Shown piece by piece: positions 18,434-28,874 of a stretch of 64,000 nucleotides of DNA. The notes beneath the pieces are model-generated. The model worked only from the letters and a program-made list of their open reading frames with translations, was not told the DNA's origin and searched no databases. Each line of letters begins with the position of its first letter. Position 1 is the stretch's first letter. The translations under genes were made by a program, and so were the position numbers. This stretch comes from Eubacteriaceae bacterium (GTDB taxonomy: Bacteria > Bacillota > Clostridia > Eubacteriales > Eubacteriaceae): assembly GCA_012522805.1 (NCBI GenBank), contig JAAYJS010000019.1, positions 1-64,000 of the forward strand, written 5' to 3'.

Positions 18434-18976
18434 ATGTCAAGAATGTTTGAAAAATATTCCGGTGAAGTCGTTCCGGCGATGAAGGAAAAATTTGGATATA
18501 AAAATGCTATGGAGGTTCCTAAACTCGTTAAAGTTATCATCAACATGGGTTTAGGAGATTGCAAAGACAATACCAAAGCTTTGGAAGCCGCAGTAAAGGA
18601 ATTAGGCGATATATCTGGTCAGAGACCGGTGGTTACAAAAGCCAAAAAATCCGTTGCTAACTTTAAAGTTCGTGAAGGTCAAAACGTCGGTGCGAAAGTT
18701 ACCTTGAGAAGAGATAGAATGTACGAGTTTTGCGATAAACTCTTCAATATTGCTCTTCCCAGAGTACGTGACTTCAGAGGCTTGTCGGATTCCAGTTTTG
18801 ATGGACGTGGCAACTACGCTTTTGGTATCAAAGAACAATTGATATTTCCAGAAATCAACTACGATGATATCGAACAAATCAGAGGAATGGATATTATCAT
18901 TGTAACAACAGCAAAAACAGACGAAGAAGCCAAAGAGCTACTCAGACTTTTAGGCGTACCGTTTAAAATCAACTAA
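18434..18976 (+). CDS. rplE: Large ribosomal subunit protein L5
   Basis: 180 residues. [36 protein letters not shown] and [19 protein letters not shown] are diagnostic. It binds 5S rRNA. GGAG before ATG. Confidence 0.98.
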   Translation: MSRMFEKYSGEVVPAMKEKFGYKNAMEVPKLVKVIINMGLGDCKDNTKALEAAVKELGDISGQRPVVTKAKKSVANFKVREGQNVGAKVTLRRDRMYEFCDKLFNIALPRVRDFRGLSDSSFDGRGNYAFGIKEQLIFPEINYDDIEQIRGMDIIIVTTAKTDEEAKELLRLLGVPFKIN

Positions 18977-18987
18977 GGAGGTATGTA

Positions 18988-19173
18988 ATGGCTAAAAAAG
19001 CAATGAAAGTAAAACAGCAAAGAAAACAAAAATTCTCAACCAGAGAATATAATCGTTGTCGTATTTGCGGAAGACCCCGTGCCTACCTTAGAAAGTTTGG
19101 CATTTGTAGAATATGTTTTAGAGAATTAGCTTATAAAGGCGAAATTCCAGGCGTTCGCAAAGCGAGCTGGTAA
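18988..19173 (+). CDS. rpsN: Small ribosomal subunit protein S14, zinc (type Z) form
   Basis: 61 residues, the short S14 with both CRIC pairs (CRICGRP and CRICFREL) that bind zinc. No long zinc-free paralogue is visible in this window. GGAGG before ATG. Confidence 0.97.
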   Translation: MAKKAMKVKQQRKQKFSTREYNRCRICGRPRAYLRKFGICRICFRELAYKGEIPGVRKASW

Positions 19174-19188
19174 AAAGGAGGCTAACAC

Positions 19189-19587
19189 ATGTCAATGAGT
19201 GATCCGATTGCAGATATGCTAACCAGAATCCGTAATGCAAACAAAGAAGTGCATAAAACGGTGGAATTTCCCGCATCGAATGAAAAGAAGGCGATTGCCG
19301 ACATTTTATTGGAAGAGGGCTATATCAGCAAAGTAGAAGTTATAGAAGATACAAAACAAAACATCATTAAACTGACATTAAAATATGGCAGCAACAAAGA
19401 ACGTGTTATTGCCGGTTTGAAAAAAATCTCAAAACCCGGTTTAAGAGTATACGTCGGAAAAAATGATGTACCGAAAGTATTAAACGGATTGGGTGTTGCG
19501 ATAATATCCACATCATCCGGTGTCATTACAGATAAACAAGCACGAAAAGCCGGAATTGGCGGTGAAGTGCTTTGCTATGTTTGGTAG
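19189..19587 (+). CDS. rpsH: Small ribosomal subunit protein S8
   Basis: 132 residues. [17 protein letters not shown] and the C-terminal [21 protein letters not shown] are diagnostic. S8 organises the central 16S domain and often represses the spc operon. GGAGG lies seven bases before ATG 19189. Confidence 0.98.
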   Translation: MSMSDPIADMLTRIRNANKEVHKTVEFPASNEKKAIADILLEEGYISKVEVIEDTKQNIIKLTLKYGSNKERVIAGLKKISKPGLRVYVGKNDVPKVLNGLGVAIISTSSGVITDKQARKAGIGGEVLCYVW

Positions 19588-19596
19588 GAGGGTGCA

Positions 19597-20133
19597 ATGT
19601 CAAGAATAGGTAAAAATCCCGTTGTCATCCCTGCCGGTGTAGAAGTGACCATTGATGAGGGCAACTTAGTTGTTGTGAAAGGCCCTAAAGGGACTTTGGA
19701 AAAAAACATTCCTCAAGAAATGATCTTAACATTGGAAGACGGTGAACTGACAGTCAAACGTCCTTCAGATCGTAAACAGCATAAGGAATTACACGGCTTA
19801 AGCCGAACATTAATTTATAACATGGTGATTGGTGTCACTGAAGGATACCAAAAAAGCTTAGAAATTAGTGGTGTCGGTTATAGAGCAGAAAAAAAAGGTA
19901 ACAAATTGGTTATGAACCTCGGCTACTCCCATCCTGTAGAGATGGACGACCCCGAAGGCATAGAAACCTTATGTGAATCGGCTACTAAAATTACCGTTAA
20001 GGGAATCGATAAAGAAGCTGTAGGTGCACATGCGGCAAATATACGTGCCCATCGCCTGCCTGAACCTTACAAGGGCCATGGTATTCGCTACTCTGATGAA
20101 TATGTCAGACGTAAAGTCGGTAAGACCGGTTAA
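19597..20133 (+). CDS. rplF: Large ribosomal subunit protein L6
   Basis: 178 residues. [20 protein letters not shown], and the C-terminal [19 protein letters not shown]. It lies near the factor-binding site. GGAGG before ATG. Confidence 0.98.
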   Translation: MSRIGKNPVVIPAGVEVTIDEGNLVVVKGPKGTLEKNIPQEMILTLEDGELTVKRPSDRKQHKELHGLSRTLIYNMVIGVTEGYQKSLEISGVGYRAEKKGNKLVMNLGYSHPVEMDDPEGIETLCESATKITVKGIDKEAVGAHAANIRAHRLPEPYKGHGIRYSDEYVRRKVGKTG

Positions 20134-20172
20134 GCGAAGGTCATGACCGACAGGTAAGACAAGGAGAATCTT

Positions 20173-20538
20173 ATGATTAAACAAGTAATCAAAAACAAAT
20201 TACGTGTAAGAAGACATACAAGAGTCCGTAAAAAGATTTCTGGAACGTCGGAAAAACCACGTTTAAATGTTTTCAGAAGTAATAAACACATTTACGCTCA
20301 AATTATCGATGACGAAACAGGTCGTACATTGGTAACATCATCAACCTTAGATGCCGGGGTTAAAGAAGGCTTAGAAGGTGACAAAAAAACTGTCGCAAAA
20401 GTCGTCGGTGCGGATATTGCAAAAAAAGCCTTGGAGCAAGGCATTGAATCCGTATTATTTGACCGCGGTGGCTATATTTATACAGGACGCGTAAAAGAAC
20501 TCGCAGAGGGCGCTCGCGAAGGCGGCCTTAAATTCTAG
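20173..20538 (+). CDS. rplR: Large ribosomal subunit protein L18
   Basis: 121 residues. [31 protein letters not shown] is characteristic; it binds 5S rRNA with L5. GGAG before ATG. Confidence 0.97.
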   Translation: MIKQVIKNKLRVRRHTRVRKKISGTSEKPRLNVFRSNKHIYAQIIDDETGRTLVTSSTLDAGVKEGLEGDKKTVAKVVGADIAKKALEQGIESVLFDRGGYIYTGRVKELAEGAREGGLKF

Positions 20539-20550
20539 GAGGAGATCTAA

Positions 20551-21057
20551 ATGCATCATACAAAAATTGATCCCAGCACGATGGACTTACAGGAAAGAGT
20601 TGTCTCCATTAACCGCGTCACAAAAGTTGTTAAAGGTGGACGTAATTTCCGCTTCAGCTGCATAGTAGTTGTCGGCGATGGTAAGGGTCATGTTGGTGTT
20701 GGAAAAGGTAAAGCTATGGAAATACCCGATGCCATCCGCAAAGGTATTGAAGACGCAAAGAAAGCTATGATTCGTGTTCCTCAATTGGGCACAACCATCC
20801 CCCATCAAATTATGGGTATAGAAGGTGCCGGACGCGTATTATTAAAACCAGCACCGGAAGGATCCGGCGTTATCGCTGGTGGACCCGTTCGTGCTGTATG
20901 CGAATTAGCGGGTATCCGCGATATTCGTACGAAATCCTTAGGGTCTAACAATGCACGCAACATGGTTAACGCGACAATGAACGGTCTTAAAAACTTAACG
21001 ACTGTGTATGAAGTCGCAGCAAAACGCGGCAAAACACCTGAAGAGATTTTAGGTTAG
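20551..21057 (+). CDS. rpsE: Small ribosomal subunit protein S5
   Basis: 168 residues. [26 protein letters not shown] and the C-terminal [16 protein letters not shown] are present. It takes part in decoding accuracy and mRNA unwinding. AGGAGG before ATG. Confidence 0.98.
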   Translation: MHHTKIDPSTMDLQERVVSINRVTKVVKGGRNFRFSCIVVVGDGKGHVGVGKGKAMEIPDAIRKGIEDAKKAMIRVPQLGTTIPHQIMGIEGAGRVLLKPAPEGSGVIAGGPVRAVCELAGIRDIRTKSLGSNNARNMVNATMNGLKNLTTVYEVAAKRGKTPEEILG

Positions 21058-21067
21058 GAGGTGCGTC

Positions 21068-21250
21068 ATGGCAAAACAAATCAAAGTGACATTGAAACGC
21101 AGCATTATTGGACGCAACCAAAACCAAAGAAAAAACATTGAAGCCTTGGGCTTGAAAAAAATCGGACAGAGTATCGTTCACAACGATACGCCGCAAATTC
21201 GTGGCATGATCCGAAAAACAGCTTTTATGCTGGAAGTTGAAGAATTATAG
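21068..21250 (+). CDS. rpmD: Large ribosomal subunit protein L30
   Basis: 60 residues. [30 protein letters not shown] matches the short bacterial L30. AGGAGG before ATG. Confidence 0.97.
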   Translation: MAKQIKVTLKRSIIGRNQNQRKNIEALGLKKIGQSIVHNDTPQIRGMIRKTAFMLEVEEL

Positions 21251-21259
21251 GAGGTTACC

Positions 21260-21706
21260 ATGCGTTTACACACACTAAGACCTGCAGAAGGTTCTAGAAA
21301 AGAAAGAAAACGTCGTGGTCGCGGAACCGGTTCCGGTTTAGGAAAAACAAGCGGTAGAGGTCACGACGGCCAAAAATCGCGTTCCGGCGGCGGTGTTAGA
21401 ATCGGATTTGAAGGGGGCCAAATGCCTTTGGCAAGACGTTTGCCTAAAAGAGGTTTCAGCAACGCCCTATTCAAAAAAGATTACGTCATCATCAATTTGG
21501 CAGAACTAGAAGAACGTTTCGAAGAAAACACAGAAATTACCCCGGAAATGCTTGTCGAAACCGGAGTGATCAGCAATTTAAAAAGTGGTTTAAAAATATT
21601 AGGCGAAGGCGAATTGACCAAAGCTTTAAACATAAAAGCACATAAGTTCAGCAAATCAGCTCGTGAAAAAATTCTCTCTGCAGGAGGAAAGGCCGAGGTG
21701 ATTTGA
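21260..21706 (+). CDS. rplO: Large ribosomal subunit protein L15
   Basis: 148 residues. Glycine-rich start [35 protein letters not shown] with RLPKRGF. Overlaps the secY start by one base. Confidence 0.97.
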   Translation: MRLHTLRPAEGSRKERKRRGRGTGSGLGKTSGRGHDGQKSRSGGGVRIGFEGGQMPLARRLPKRGFSNALFKKDYVIINLAELEERFEENTEITPEMLVETGVISNLKSGLKILGEGELTKALNIKAHKFSKSAREKILSAGGKAEVI

Positions 21707-22965
21707 TGATTTCAACATTGAGGGATGCTTGGAAAATAACCAGTATTAGAAACAAAATCATCTACACGATGATCATGCTGTTTATCTATAGACTCGGTTC
21801 ATTTATACCGGTACCGTTTATAGATACCGCACAATTGGCAAATTTAGTCAATGACAACGGTATTTTCGGACTCTTTAATATTATCTCGGGGGGAAACTTC
21901 GAAAAGTTTACGATCTTTGCGATGAGTATCACCCCATATATTAATGCATCCATCATTATGAATCTTCTAGCCTTTGCGATACCTGCATTAGAAAACCTTC
22001 AAAAAGAAGGGGAAGCCGGTCAAAAGAAAATAGCGCAATACACACGTTATTTGACCATTGTCCTCGCTTTGATACAAGCGTTGGGGATCACCTTATCCTA
22101 CGGTAGCTTGATGACAGAAAGAACCAGCTTAAATATTTTTGTGATTGTACTATGTATTACAGCGGGAACAACTTTCCTCATGTATCTAGGCGACTTGATT
22201 ACGGAAAACGGAATCGGAAACGGTATATCTATGATCATCTTCATATCGATCGTTTCGCGTATTCCCAACTCCATCGTTGCTTTGTACGAGTATGTAAAAG
22301 TTGGAACCTTATCGATCATCGCTGTGATTGGCTTAATCATCGCTGTGATTGTTGCGGTTGTTGCGGTTGTCGCCGTCAACGAAGGTAAAAGAAAGATCCC
22401 TGTACAATATGCAAAACGTGTTGTGGGACGAAAAATGTATGGTGGGCAAAGCACTCACATACCTTTAAAGGTGAATATGTCCGGTGTTATTCCGATCATC
22501 TTTGCAAGTTCCTTGACATTATTCCCAGCTACGATTGCTAACTTTTTCCCAACTTCGGCTTTTGCCAGATGGGTTGCAAAATATCTAGCATGGGGATCGG
22601 TGGCCACGACCATTATTTATGTATTATTGATCGTTGCATTTACTTATTTTTACAATGCAGTGACCTTTAACCCCTTTGATATTGCAGATAATATCAAGAA
22701 ACAAGGTGGTTTTATACCCGGTATTCGCCCGGGAAGACCCACCAGCGAATATCTATCCGGAATAGTCAATCGCATCACCCTGTTTGGTGGATTATTCCTT
22801 GCCGCTATCGCAATCATTCCGGTTGTGGTCGGTAGGTTTGTTGGTGGCGTTCAAATACAATTTGGTGGTACCTCCTTATTGATTATCGTTGGGGTTGCCC
22901 TTGAAATTGTACAACGTCTAGAGTCTGAAATGGTTATGCGCAACTACGAAGGATTTCTTAAATAA
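21706..22965 (+). CDS. secY: Protein translocase subunit SecY
   Basis: Core channel of the Sec translocon in the cytoplasmic membrane. 419 residues with ten hydrophobic segments. The plug-region motif PYINASIIM near 85 and the large cytoplasmic loops before the C-terminal EMVMRNYEGFLK are intact. ATG 21706 overlaps the L15 stop by one base (TGATG), with GAGGTG upstream; a TTG one codon earlier is less likely. Its partner secE is at 56239. Confidence 0.97.
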   Translation: MISTLRDAWKITSIRNKIIYTMIMLFIYRLGSFIPVPFIDTAQLANLVNDNGIFGLFNIISGGNFEKFTIFAMSITPYINASIIMNLLAFAIPALENLQKEGEAGQKKIAQYTRYLTIVLALIQALGITLSYGSLMTERTSLNIFVIVLCITAGTTFLMYLGDLITENGIGNGISMIIFISIVSRIPNSIVALYEYVKVGTLSIIAVIGLIIAVIVAVVAVVAVNEGKRKIPVQYAKRVVGRKMYGGQSTHIPLKVNMSGVIPIIFASSLTLFPATIANFFPTSAFARWVAKYLAWGSVATTIIYVLLIVAFTYFYNAVTFNPFDIADNIKKQGGFIPGIRPGRPTSEYLSGIVNRITLFGGLFLAAIAIIPVVVGRFVGGVQIQFGGTSLLIIVGVALEIVQRLESEMVMRNYEGFLK

Positions 22966-22986
22966 TTGAGTAAAGGAGAAAAGTAG

Positions 22987-23637
22987 ATGAGAGTAATTAT
23001 CCTTGGACCGCCCGGTGCGGGTAAAGGCACACAAGCCGATGGTATCTGCGAACTCTTCGATATCCCTCATATATCGACCGGTGACTTATTTAGAGAAAAC
23101 TTAAAAAATGAGACGCCCTTAGGTAAAAAAGCTAAAGCTTATATGGATGCCGGAGATTTGGTACCGGACGAATTGGTAGTTGATTTAGTTGAAGATCGCA
23201 TCAAAAGAGATGATTGCCGCAAGGGCTACCTCTTAGACGGTTTTCCCAGAACGGTTCAACAAGCAAAAGCCCTGGACAAGATTAATGCTGAAAACAAGGT
23301 CAGCATTGATGCAGCTCTCAACTTGGACGTACCCTCGGATATTTTGGTAGATCGTTTAACCGGTCGTAGAACTTGTCCGACTTGTTCTACCAGCTATCAC
23401 ATTCAATACAATCCACCAAAAGTGGAAGGTGTTTGTGATAAAGATGGGACAAAATTAATTCAAAGAAGCGATGATGTCGAAGAAGTCGTCAAAAATCGAG
23501 TTAAAGTATACGAGACCAGTACCGCTCCACTCATTCAATATTACGACGATTTAGGTTTGCTTTTCACTATAGATGGGACACAACAACCGACTGTCGTTGC
23601 TGAAAAGATTAAAACTGCGCTAAAAAGCAAGGAATAA
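22987..23637 (+). CDS. adk: Adenylate kinase, zinc-lid form
   Basis: Interconverts ATP and AMP with two ADP. 216 residues. The P-loop GPPGAGKGTQ is at 8-17 and the AMP site DGFPRT near 85. The lid carries CPTC and a second CDKD pair, a Cys3-Asp zinc site usual in Gram-positive enzymes. It lies between secY and map, the common Firmicute order. Confidence 0.97.
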   Translation: MRVIILGPPGAGKGTQADGICELFDIPHISTGDLFRENLKNETPLGKKAKAYMDAGDLVPDELVVDLVEDRIKRDDCRKGYLLDGFPRTVQQAKALDKINAENKVSIDAALNLDVPSDILVDRLTGRRTCPTCSTSYHIQYNPPKVEGVCDKDGTKLIQRSDDVEEVVKNRVKVYETSTAPLIQYYDDLGLLFTIDGTQQPTVVAEKIKTALKSKE

Positions 23638-23638
23638 G

Positions 23639-24388
23639 ATGATTACAATCAAATCTCAAAGCGAGATCGATTTAATGCGAAAGGCCGGTAAGGTCGTCGC
23701 AGAATGTCATGAATTATTAGAATCAAAAATAGAACCCGGGATTACCACCCTGGAACTGAACAGAATTGCAGAGGATTTTATCAGAAAGAGCAAGGCATAT
23801 CCTACTTTTTTAGGTTATTATGACTATCCTTTCTCCATCTGCGCTTCCATCAACGAACAGGTCGTACATGGTTTCTCCAATAAAGAACCTTTGCAAGAAG
23901 GGGATATTTTGGCCATCGATCTAGGTGCGACCTTGGGAGGCTACGTCGGCGATGCAGCTCGTACCCACGGCGTCGGCAATATTTCTGAAGAAGCAAAAAA
24001 ACTGATTGCTGTAACGAGGGAATCGTTCTACAAAGGCATGGAGTTTGCCAGGGAGGGATTCCGTGTATCGGATATTTCTCATGCAATCCAAACCCATGTA
24101 GAAGAAAACGGATTTTCGGTTGTTAGAGATTATGTCGGACACGGTATCGGGCAGCAAATGCACGAGGAACCCCAAGTACCCAACTTTGGGAAACCGGGTT
24201 ACGGGCCGAGGCTTCAGGCGGGTATGTGTTTGGCAATCGAACCGATGGTTAACATCGGAGATTACAAAGTACGTCTGCTGGATGACGGGTGGACCGTCGT
24301 AACAAAAGATGGAAGCTTATCTGCCCATTACGAAAACACGATTGTGATAACCGGCAGTGGGGATCCCGAAATACTCACCCTGCTATAA
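23639..24388 (+). CDS. map: Methionine aminopeptidase, type I
   Basis: Removes initiator methionine. 249 residues of pita-bread fold. Metal ligands are seen as IDLGATLGGYVGDAARTH (two aspartates), GHGIGQQMHEEP (histidine), AIEPM and YENTI (glutamates). ATG starts two bases after the adk stop. The gene runs into the KOW protein with one base between. Confidence 0.97.
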   Translation: MITIKSQSEIDLMRKAGKVVAECHELLESKIEPGITTLELNRIAEDFIRKSKAYPTFLGYYDYPFSICASINEQVVHGFSNKEPLQEGDILAIDLGATLGGYVGDAARTHGVGNISEEAKKLIAVTRESFYKGMEFAREGFRVSDISHAIQTHVEENGFSVVRDYVGHGIGQQMHEEPQVPNFGKPGYGPRLQAGMCLAIEPMVNIGDYKVRLLDDGWTVVTKDGSLSAHYENTIVITGSGDPEILTLL

Positions 24389-24389
24389 A

Positions 24390-24689
24390 ATGAATGACTT
24401 TAAACTAGGGCAAATCGTTCGATCAAAATCCGGAAGAGACAAAGGGTGTTGGCTTTTAGTAATTGAAATCATAGATGATAAACATGTGTTAGTCGTTGAC
24501 GGTAAAGTCAGGACCTTAGAGAAACCAAAAAAGAAAAACATACGTCATTTAGCAAAGACAAAACAAATAGATGGTGCACTTATAGAAAAAATGCTCAATG
24601 GTCAGTATATAACGGATTTGGACATCAGAAATACCATCGCAATTAAAATGAATTTAATGCTGAAAGAAAAAAATGGGAAGGAGCACTGA
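24390..24689 (+). CDS. KOW-domain RNA-binding protein
   Basis: 99 residues. The N-terminal KLGQIVRSKSGRDKGCWLLV is a KOW motif like that of L14e/L6e-type proteins. The lysine-rich middle KKKNIRHLAKTK suits RNA binding. Such proteins lie between map and infA in many Clostridia and their exact role is unknown. Start ATG 24390 directly follows the map stop; an earlier in-frame start at 24357 would lie inside map. Confidence 0.88.
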   Translation: MNDFKLGQIVRSKSGRDKGCWLLVIEIIDDKHVLVVDGKVRTLEKPKKKNIRHLAKTKQIDGALIEKMLNGQYITDLDIRNTIAIKMNLMLKEKNGKEH

Positions 24690-24914
24690 ATGACAAAAAA
24701 AGATGTCATAGAAGTAGAAGGAAAGGTTGTCGAGGCATTGCCGAATACAATTTTTCTGGTAGAATTGGATAACGGGCATCAGATAACGGCACACATCTCC
24801 GGTAAGTTGCGTATGAACTACATACGTATACTCCCAGGAGATCGTGTAAAGCTCGAATTATCTCCCTACGATTTAGACAGAGGTCGTATCGTATGGCGTG
24901 GTAAGGGCCGTTAA
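24690..24914 (+). CDS. infA: Translation initiation factor IF-1
   Basis: 74 residues, an OB fold. [16 protein letters not shown], the [23 protein letters not shown] core and the ending [10 protein letters not shown] are diagnostic. The ATG directly follows the KOW gene stop (TGAATG), with AAGGAG upstream. Confidence 0.97.
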   Translation: MTKKDVIEVEGKVVEALPNTIFLVELDNGHQITAHISGKLRMNYIRILPGDRVKLELSPYDLDRGRIVWRGKGR

Positions 24915-24927
24915 AAAGGAGAATAAC

Positions 24928-25041
24928 ATGAAAGTTAGACCATCCGTCAAACCAATGTGTGAAAAATGCAGAGTTATTAAGCGCAAAGGTCATGTTATGG
25001 TTATTTGCCAAAATCCTAAGCATAAACAAAAACAAGGTTAA
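24928..25041 (+). CDS. rpmJ: Large ribosomal subunit protein L36, zinc form
   Basis: 37 residues, [14 protein letters not shown] at the start, with zinc ligands CEKC, Cys27 and His32. ATG 24928 has AAGGAG upstream; stop TAA at 25039-25041. Confidence 0.97.
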   Translation: MKVRPSVKPMCEKCRVIKRKGHVMVICQNPKHKQKQG

Positions 25042-25176
25042 GGATCAAATAAAAGAATTCCATTGAGGTATATGGCGTATATCTTTATAGCCATATCGGA
25101 CATAGGACTAAGTAGAGTAAACAAACTGAGGTCCTAGGTCATAGACATGACCAATATTATCAGGAGGTAACAACGT
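25042..25176 (+). promoter_or_regulatory. Structured leader before rpsM
   Basis: The 135-base spacer can form ATATGGC/GCCATAT (25070-25096), a pairing of AGGAC with GTCCT (about 25104-25135) and the tight hairpin GGTCAT-AGAC-ATGACC (25137-25152), ending close to the AGGAGG of rpsM. Two stems without a T-run suggest translational control by a ribosomal protein of the alpha operon; this is inference. Confidence 0.5.
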
Positions 25177-25560
25177 ATGGCAAGAATTGCCGGGGTCGAC
25201 CTACCCAGAAACAAGCGGGTAGAGGTAGGCTTAACTTATATTTATGGAATTGGACGTTCCGCTGCAAAAAATATTTTAGTGGAACTCAACATCAATCCCG
25301 ATGTACGCATCAAAGACTTAACAGAATCGGAAGTTAACGCACTGCGCGGAATCATCGATGAAAAATACACCGTAGAAGGTGACTTAAGAAGAGAAGTTAA
25401 TCTCAACATCAAACGCTTGGTAGAAATCGGATCTTATAGAGGTTATAGACATCGTAGAGGTCTGCCGGTTAGAGGTCAGAAAACAAAAACCAATGCACGT
25501 ACTCGCAAAGGACCTAAGAGAACCATTGCGGTTAAAAAGAAAAAGGATATAGGTGAATAG
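25177..25560 (+). CDS. rpsM: Small ribosomal subunit protein S13
   Basis: 127 residues. [26 protein letters not shown] and [18 protein letters not shown] are diagnostic. It sits at the top of the 30S head and contacts P-site tRNA. Confidence 0.98.
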   Translation: MARIAGVDLPRNKRVEVGLTYIYGIGRSAAKNILVELNINPDVRIKDLTESEVNALRGIIDEKYTVEGDLRREVNLNIKRLVEIGSYRGYRHRRGLPVRGQKTKTNARTRKGPKRTIAVKKKKDIGE

Positions 25561-25563
25561 AAT

Positions 25564-25956
25564 ATGGCGAAAAAGATAGTCCGTTCTAGAAAAAGAAAAG
25601 TCAAAAAGAATATTGAACGTGGTGCGGCGCATATTCAATCCTCATTTAACAATACGATCGTCACCATTACCGATACCCAAGGTAATGCATTGTCTTGGGC
25701 AAGCGCTGGAGAACTCGGTTTTAGAGGCTCTAAAAAAAGCACACCTTTTGCTGCGCAAATGGCAGCGGAACAAGCTGCAAAGCTCGCAATGGAACAGGGT
25801 TTAAGAACGATAGAAGTAAACGTCAAAGGACCGGGCTCCGGAAGAGAAGCAGCGATAAGAGCTTTACAGGCAGCAGGATTGGAAATTACCTTGATTAGAG
25901 ATGTTACCCCCATTCCGCACAACGGATGCCGCCCACCGAAACGTAGAAGAGTTTAA
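25564..25956 (+). CDS. rpsK: Small ribosomal subunit protein S11
   Basis: 130 residues. [30 protein letters not shown] and the ending [15 protein letters not shown]. Platform protein near the E site. Confidence 0.98.
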   Translation: MAKKIVRSRKRKVKKNIERGAAHIQSSFNNTIVTITDTQGNALSWASAGELGFRGSKKSTPFAAQMAAEQAAKLAMEQGLRTIEVNVKGPGSGREAAIRALQAAGLEITLIRDVTPIPHNGCRPPKRRRV

Positions 25957-25974
25957 TAGGAGGTAATAGATCGT

Positions 25975-26601
25975 ATGGCTAGATATAAAGAAGCAGTCTG
26001 TCGCCAATGCCGTCGTGAAGGCATGAAATTGTACTTAAAAGGCGATCGTTGTTACTCACAAAAGTGCGCTTTTGATAAAAGAGCCTATGTGCCGGGACAA
26101 CACGGTAAAAGAAGAAGCAAACTTTCTGAATACGGTTTGCAATTAAGAGAAAAACAAAAAGTTAAGAGAATGTATGGTGTTTTGGAAAAACAATTCCGAC
26201 ACTATTTTGATATAGCAGAAAAGAAGGAAGGTATTGCCGGTGCAAACCTTTTGATTCATTTGGAAAAACGCCTTGACAACGTGGTTTATCGCTTAGGCTT
26301 AGCCACTTCCCGTCAAGAAGCTCGCCAAATGGTCCGACACGGACATTTTACCGTCAACGGTAAAAAAGTGGATATACCCTCTTACATCGTCGAAGAAGGA
26401 GACGTCATTCAAGTCAAAGCAAAAAGCAAAAAATCCAATCGTTTCAAGGATATTACTGAATCCACCGAAAACAGAGTGGTTGTACCTTGGCTCTCTGCAG
26501 ACTTGGAAAATCTCACCGGAAAGGTCATCACCGACCCGACACGCGAAGATATCGATGTTGAAATTCAAGAACATCTCATTGTAGAGCTTTATTCCAAGTA
26601 G
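25975..26601 (+). CDS. rpsD: Small ribosomal subunit protein S4, zinc form
   Basis: 208 residues. An N-terminal zinc site, CRQC with CYSQKC after it, marks the C+ form. The S4 RNA-binding domain is seen as [44 protein letters not shown] before ATG. Confidence 0.98.
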   Translation: MARYKEAVCRQCRREGMKLYLKGDRCYSQKCAFDKRAYVPGQHGKRRSKLSEYGLQLREKQKVKRMYGVLEKQFRHYFDIAEKKEGIAGANLLIHLEKRLDNVVYRLGLATSRQEARQMVRHGHFTVNGKKVDIPSYIVEEGDVIQVKAKSKKSNRFKDITESTENRVVVPWLSADLENLTGKVITDPTREDIDVEIQEHLIVELYSK

Positions 26602-26667
26602 GATTTAATGATAAAAACATTAACCCTCTCGTTATGGATGTACTAAGAAAATTAGGAGGGTCAAAAT

Positions 26668-27627
26668 ATGATCGAATTCGAGAAACCGATTATTGATCTT
26701 GTTCATAAGTCAGACGATAAAACCTACGGAAAGTTTGTCGTTGAACCTTTAGAAAGAGGCTATGGAACGACTTTAGGAAATAGCTTAAGACGTATCATGC
26801 TTTCCTCTTTACCGGGTGCAGCGGTAACATCCGTTAAAATAGAGGGTGTTCTTCACGAATTTTCTGCAATAACCGGTGTTAAGGAAGATGTCGTAGACAT
26901 CCTATTAAACCTTAAAGATTTAGCTATTAAAATGCACACCCAAGAGCCGCGAACACTGCGTATCGAAGCAGAGGGTGAAGGAGAAGTCACAGCAGCTGAC
27001 ATTATTCTGGATTCGGACGTGGATATCATGAACCCGGATCTGCATATCGCACAATTGGCTAAAGGCGGCGCTTTGAATATGGAAATGCGCGTCGAAGTCG
27101 GTAGAGGATACATCACATCGGAACGCAATAAATTTGAAGGGATGCCAATCGGAACCCTTCCGGTGGATTCTATCTTTTCTCCGGTCAGTAAAGTTATTTT
27201 CAGAGTTGAAGATACCAGAATAGGTCAAGTGACCGATTACGATAAATTAACCATCGAAGTTTGGACCAACGGAACAACAACGCCACAAGAAGCCTTATCC
27301 TTATCCGCAAAGGTCATGAATGAACACCTGAACCTTTTTATCGATTTAACAGATCATACAAGTGATGTTGAAATCATGGTGGAAAAGGAAGAGGATGAAA
27401 AAGAACGCATTAGAGAAATGTCTATTGAAGAATTGGAACTTTCCGTGCGTTCCAGCAATTGTTTAAGACGTGCAAACATCGATACCGTCGAAAAGTTAAC
27501 GCAAAAAACAGAAGACGATATGATCAAGGTACGAAATTTAGGACGGAAGTCCTTGGCTGAAATTAAAGGCAAATTAGCCGAAATTGGCTTAACCTTAAAA
27601 CAGGAAGACGAAAAGGCAAAGGAGTAA
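26668..27627 (+). CDS. rpoA: RNA polymerase alpha subunit
   Basis: 319 residues. The N-terminal dimerisation domain has [25 protein letters not shown]. The C-terminal domain (about 250-315) has [22 protein letters not shown] and [11 protein letters not shown], which contact DNA and activators. GGAGG before ATG. Confidence 0.98.
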   Translation: MIEFEKPIIDLVHKSDDKTYGKFVVEPLERGYGTTLGNSLRRIMLSSLPGAAVTSVKIEGVLHEFSAITGVKEDVVDILLNLKDLAIKMHTQEPRTLRIEAEGEGEVTAADIILDSDVDIMNPDLHIAQLAKGGALNMEMRVEVGRGYITSERNKFEGMPIGTLPVDSIFSPVSKVIFRVEDTRIGQVTDYDKLTIEVWTNGTTTPQEALSLSAKVMNEHLNLFIDLTDHTSDVEIMVEKEEDEKERIREMSIEELELSVRSSNCLRRANIDTVEKLTQKTEDDMIKVRNLGRKSLAEIKGKLAEIGLTLKQEDEKAKE

Positions 27628-27629
27628 AC

Positions 27630-27971
27630 ATGGCTGGATACAGAAAACTGGGTTTAGCAAGCGATCAGCGTCGTGCCATTTTAAGAAATATGACAACTTC
27701 CCTTTTAGAGCACGGTAAGATAGAAACCACCTTGCATCGTGCTAAAGAGGTGCAAAGAATGGCAGAAAAAATGATAACCCTAGGAAAAAAAGGCGACTTA
27801 CATGCTAGACGACAAGCAGTTGCCTACCTAACAAAACAAGATGTTGCCAAACAATTGTTTGATGACATCGCACCAAAATACAGCGAACGCAATGGTGGAT
27901 ACACCAGAGTATATCGCATTGGACCACGTCGTGGCGATGGCGCAGAAGTAGCCATTATCGAATTAGTATAA
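27630..27971 (+). CDS. rplQ: Large ribosomal subunit protein L17
   Basis: 113 residues. [31 protein letters not shown] is the family start, ending in [13 protein letters not shown]. Last gene of the superoperon; a hairpin with a T-run follows at 27985. Confidence 0.98.
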   Translation: MAGYRKLGLASDQRRAILRNMTTSLLEHGKIETTLHRAKEVQRMAEKMITLGKKGDLHARRQAVAYLTKQDVAKQLFDDIAPKYSERNGGYTRVYRIGPRRGDGAEVAIIELV

Positions 27972-27984
27972 AGCAATAGAGCAG

Positions 27985-28011
27985 GGGATTGGTGAAAACT
28001 AATCCCTTTTT
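27985..28011 (+). terminator. Terminator after the ribosomal superoperon
   Basis: GGGATT pairs with AATCCC, extended by GT/AC around GAAA, followed by five T residues. It may only partly separate ribosomal from ECF transcription. Confidence 0.75.
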
Positions 28012-28028
28012 ATCGTTAGAGGAACAGA

Positions 28029-28874
28029 ATGGATCACATCATAGAAGTACGCAATGTAACGTATCAATATCCAAGCTTAGAAAACGAAAAAAAAGAGCAA
28101 CCTGCTCTTTCAAACATCAACCTCTCCATTCAACGGGGGGAGTTCGTCGGCATTATTGGCCACAACGGCTCTGGGAAATCCACCCTTTCCAAGCTTCTCA
28201 ATGCCATCATTCTTCCCACGGAAGGGGATATCATCATCAATGGGATGAACACAAAAGATCCGGATAAACTGTGGAAGGTTCGGCAAAGTGCGGGCATGGT
28301 ATTTCAAAACCCCGACAATCAATTGGTTGCAACCGTGGTGGAAGAAGATATCGCCTTCGGACCGGAAAATTTGGGTGTACCAACCGATGAAATCTGGGAG
28401 AGAATTGATCGCGCTTTAAAAACCGTCGATATGACAGACTTTCGTAAAAAAAAGCCCCACCTTTTATCTGGAGGTCAAAAACAACGGGTAGCCATTGCGG
28501 GTATCTTGGCAATGGAACCGGAATGCATCGTCTTCGATGAACCAACCGCCATGTTAGACCCTGCAGGGCGTAGAGAAGTGATGAACACCATCAAAATGCT
28601 CAACCGAGAAAAAAATATGACCGTTTTGCATATCACACACTATATGGGCGAATTGGTCGATGCGGACAGAATTATCGTATTAGATGAAGGTCGAATTCTT
28701 TTGGAAGGAACCCCCGATGAGGTTTTCACCCAAATCGACTTGTTGAAATCTAAAGGATTGGATGTTCCGGCTATGATGGAACTGGCCCACCAATTGTCTC
28801 TAAGAGGATATCCCGTTCCCCAAAGTGTTTTGCATATAAAGGACATGGTAACAACCCTATGTCAATTCAAGTAA
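28029..28874 (+). CDS. ecfA1: ECF transporter ATPase A1
   Basis: 281 residues. One of two ATPases of the energy-coupling module that powers vitamin and metal S components. Walker [10 protein letters not shown] near 42, signature [12 protein letters not shown] near 142 and Walker B IVFDEP. It overlaps ecfA2 by 16 bases. It stands next to ecfT, the standard Firmicute layout after rplQ. Confidence 0.95.
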   Translation: MDHIIEVRNVTYQYPSLENEKKEQPALSNINLSIQRGEFVGIIGHNGSGKSTLSKLLNAIILPTEGDIIINGMNTKDPDKLWKVRQSAGMVFQNPDNQLVATVVEEDIAFGPENLGVPTDEIWERIDRALKTVDMTDFRKKKPHLLSGGQKQRVAIAGILAMEPECIVFDEPTAMLDPAGRREVMNTIKMLNREKNMTVLHITHYMGELVDADRIIVLDEGRILLEGTPDEVFTQIDLLKSKGLDVPAMMELAHQLSLRGYPVPQSVLHIKDMVTTLCQFK

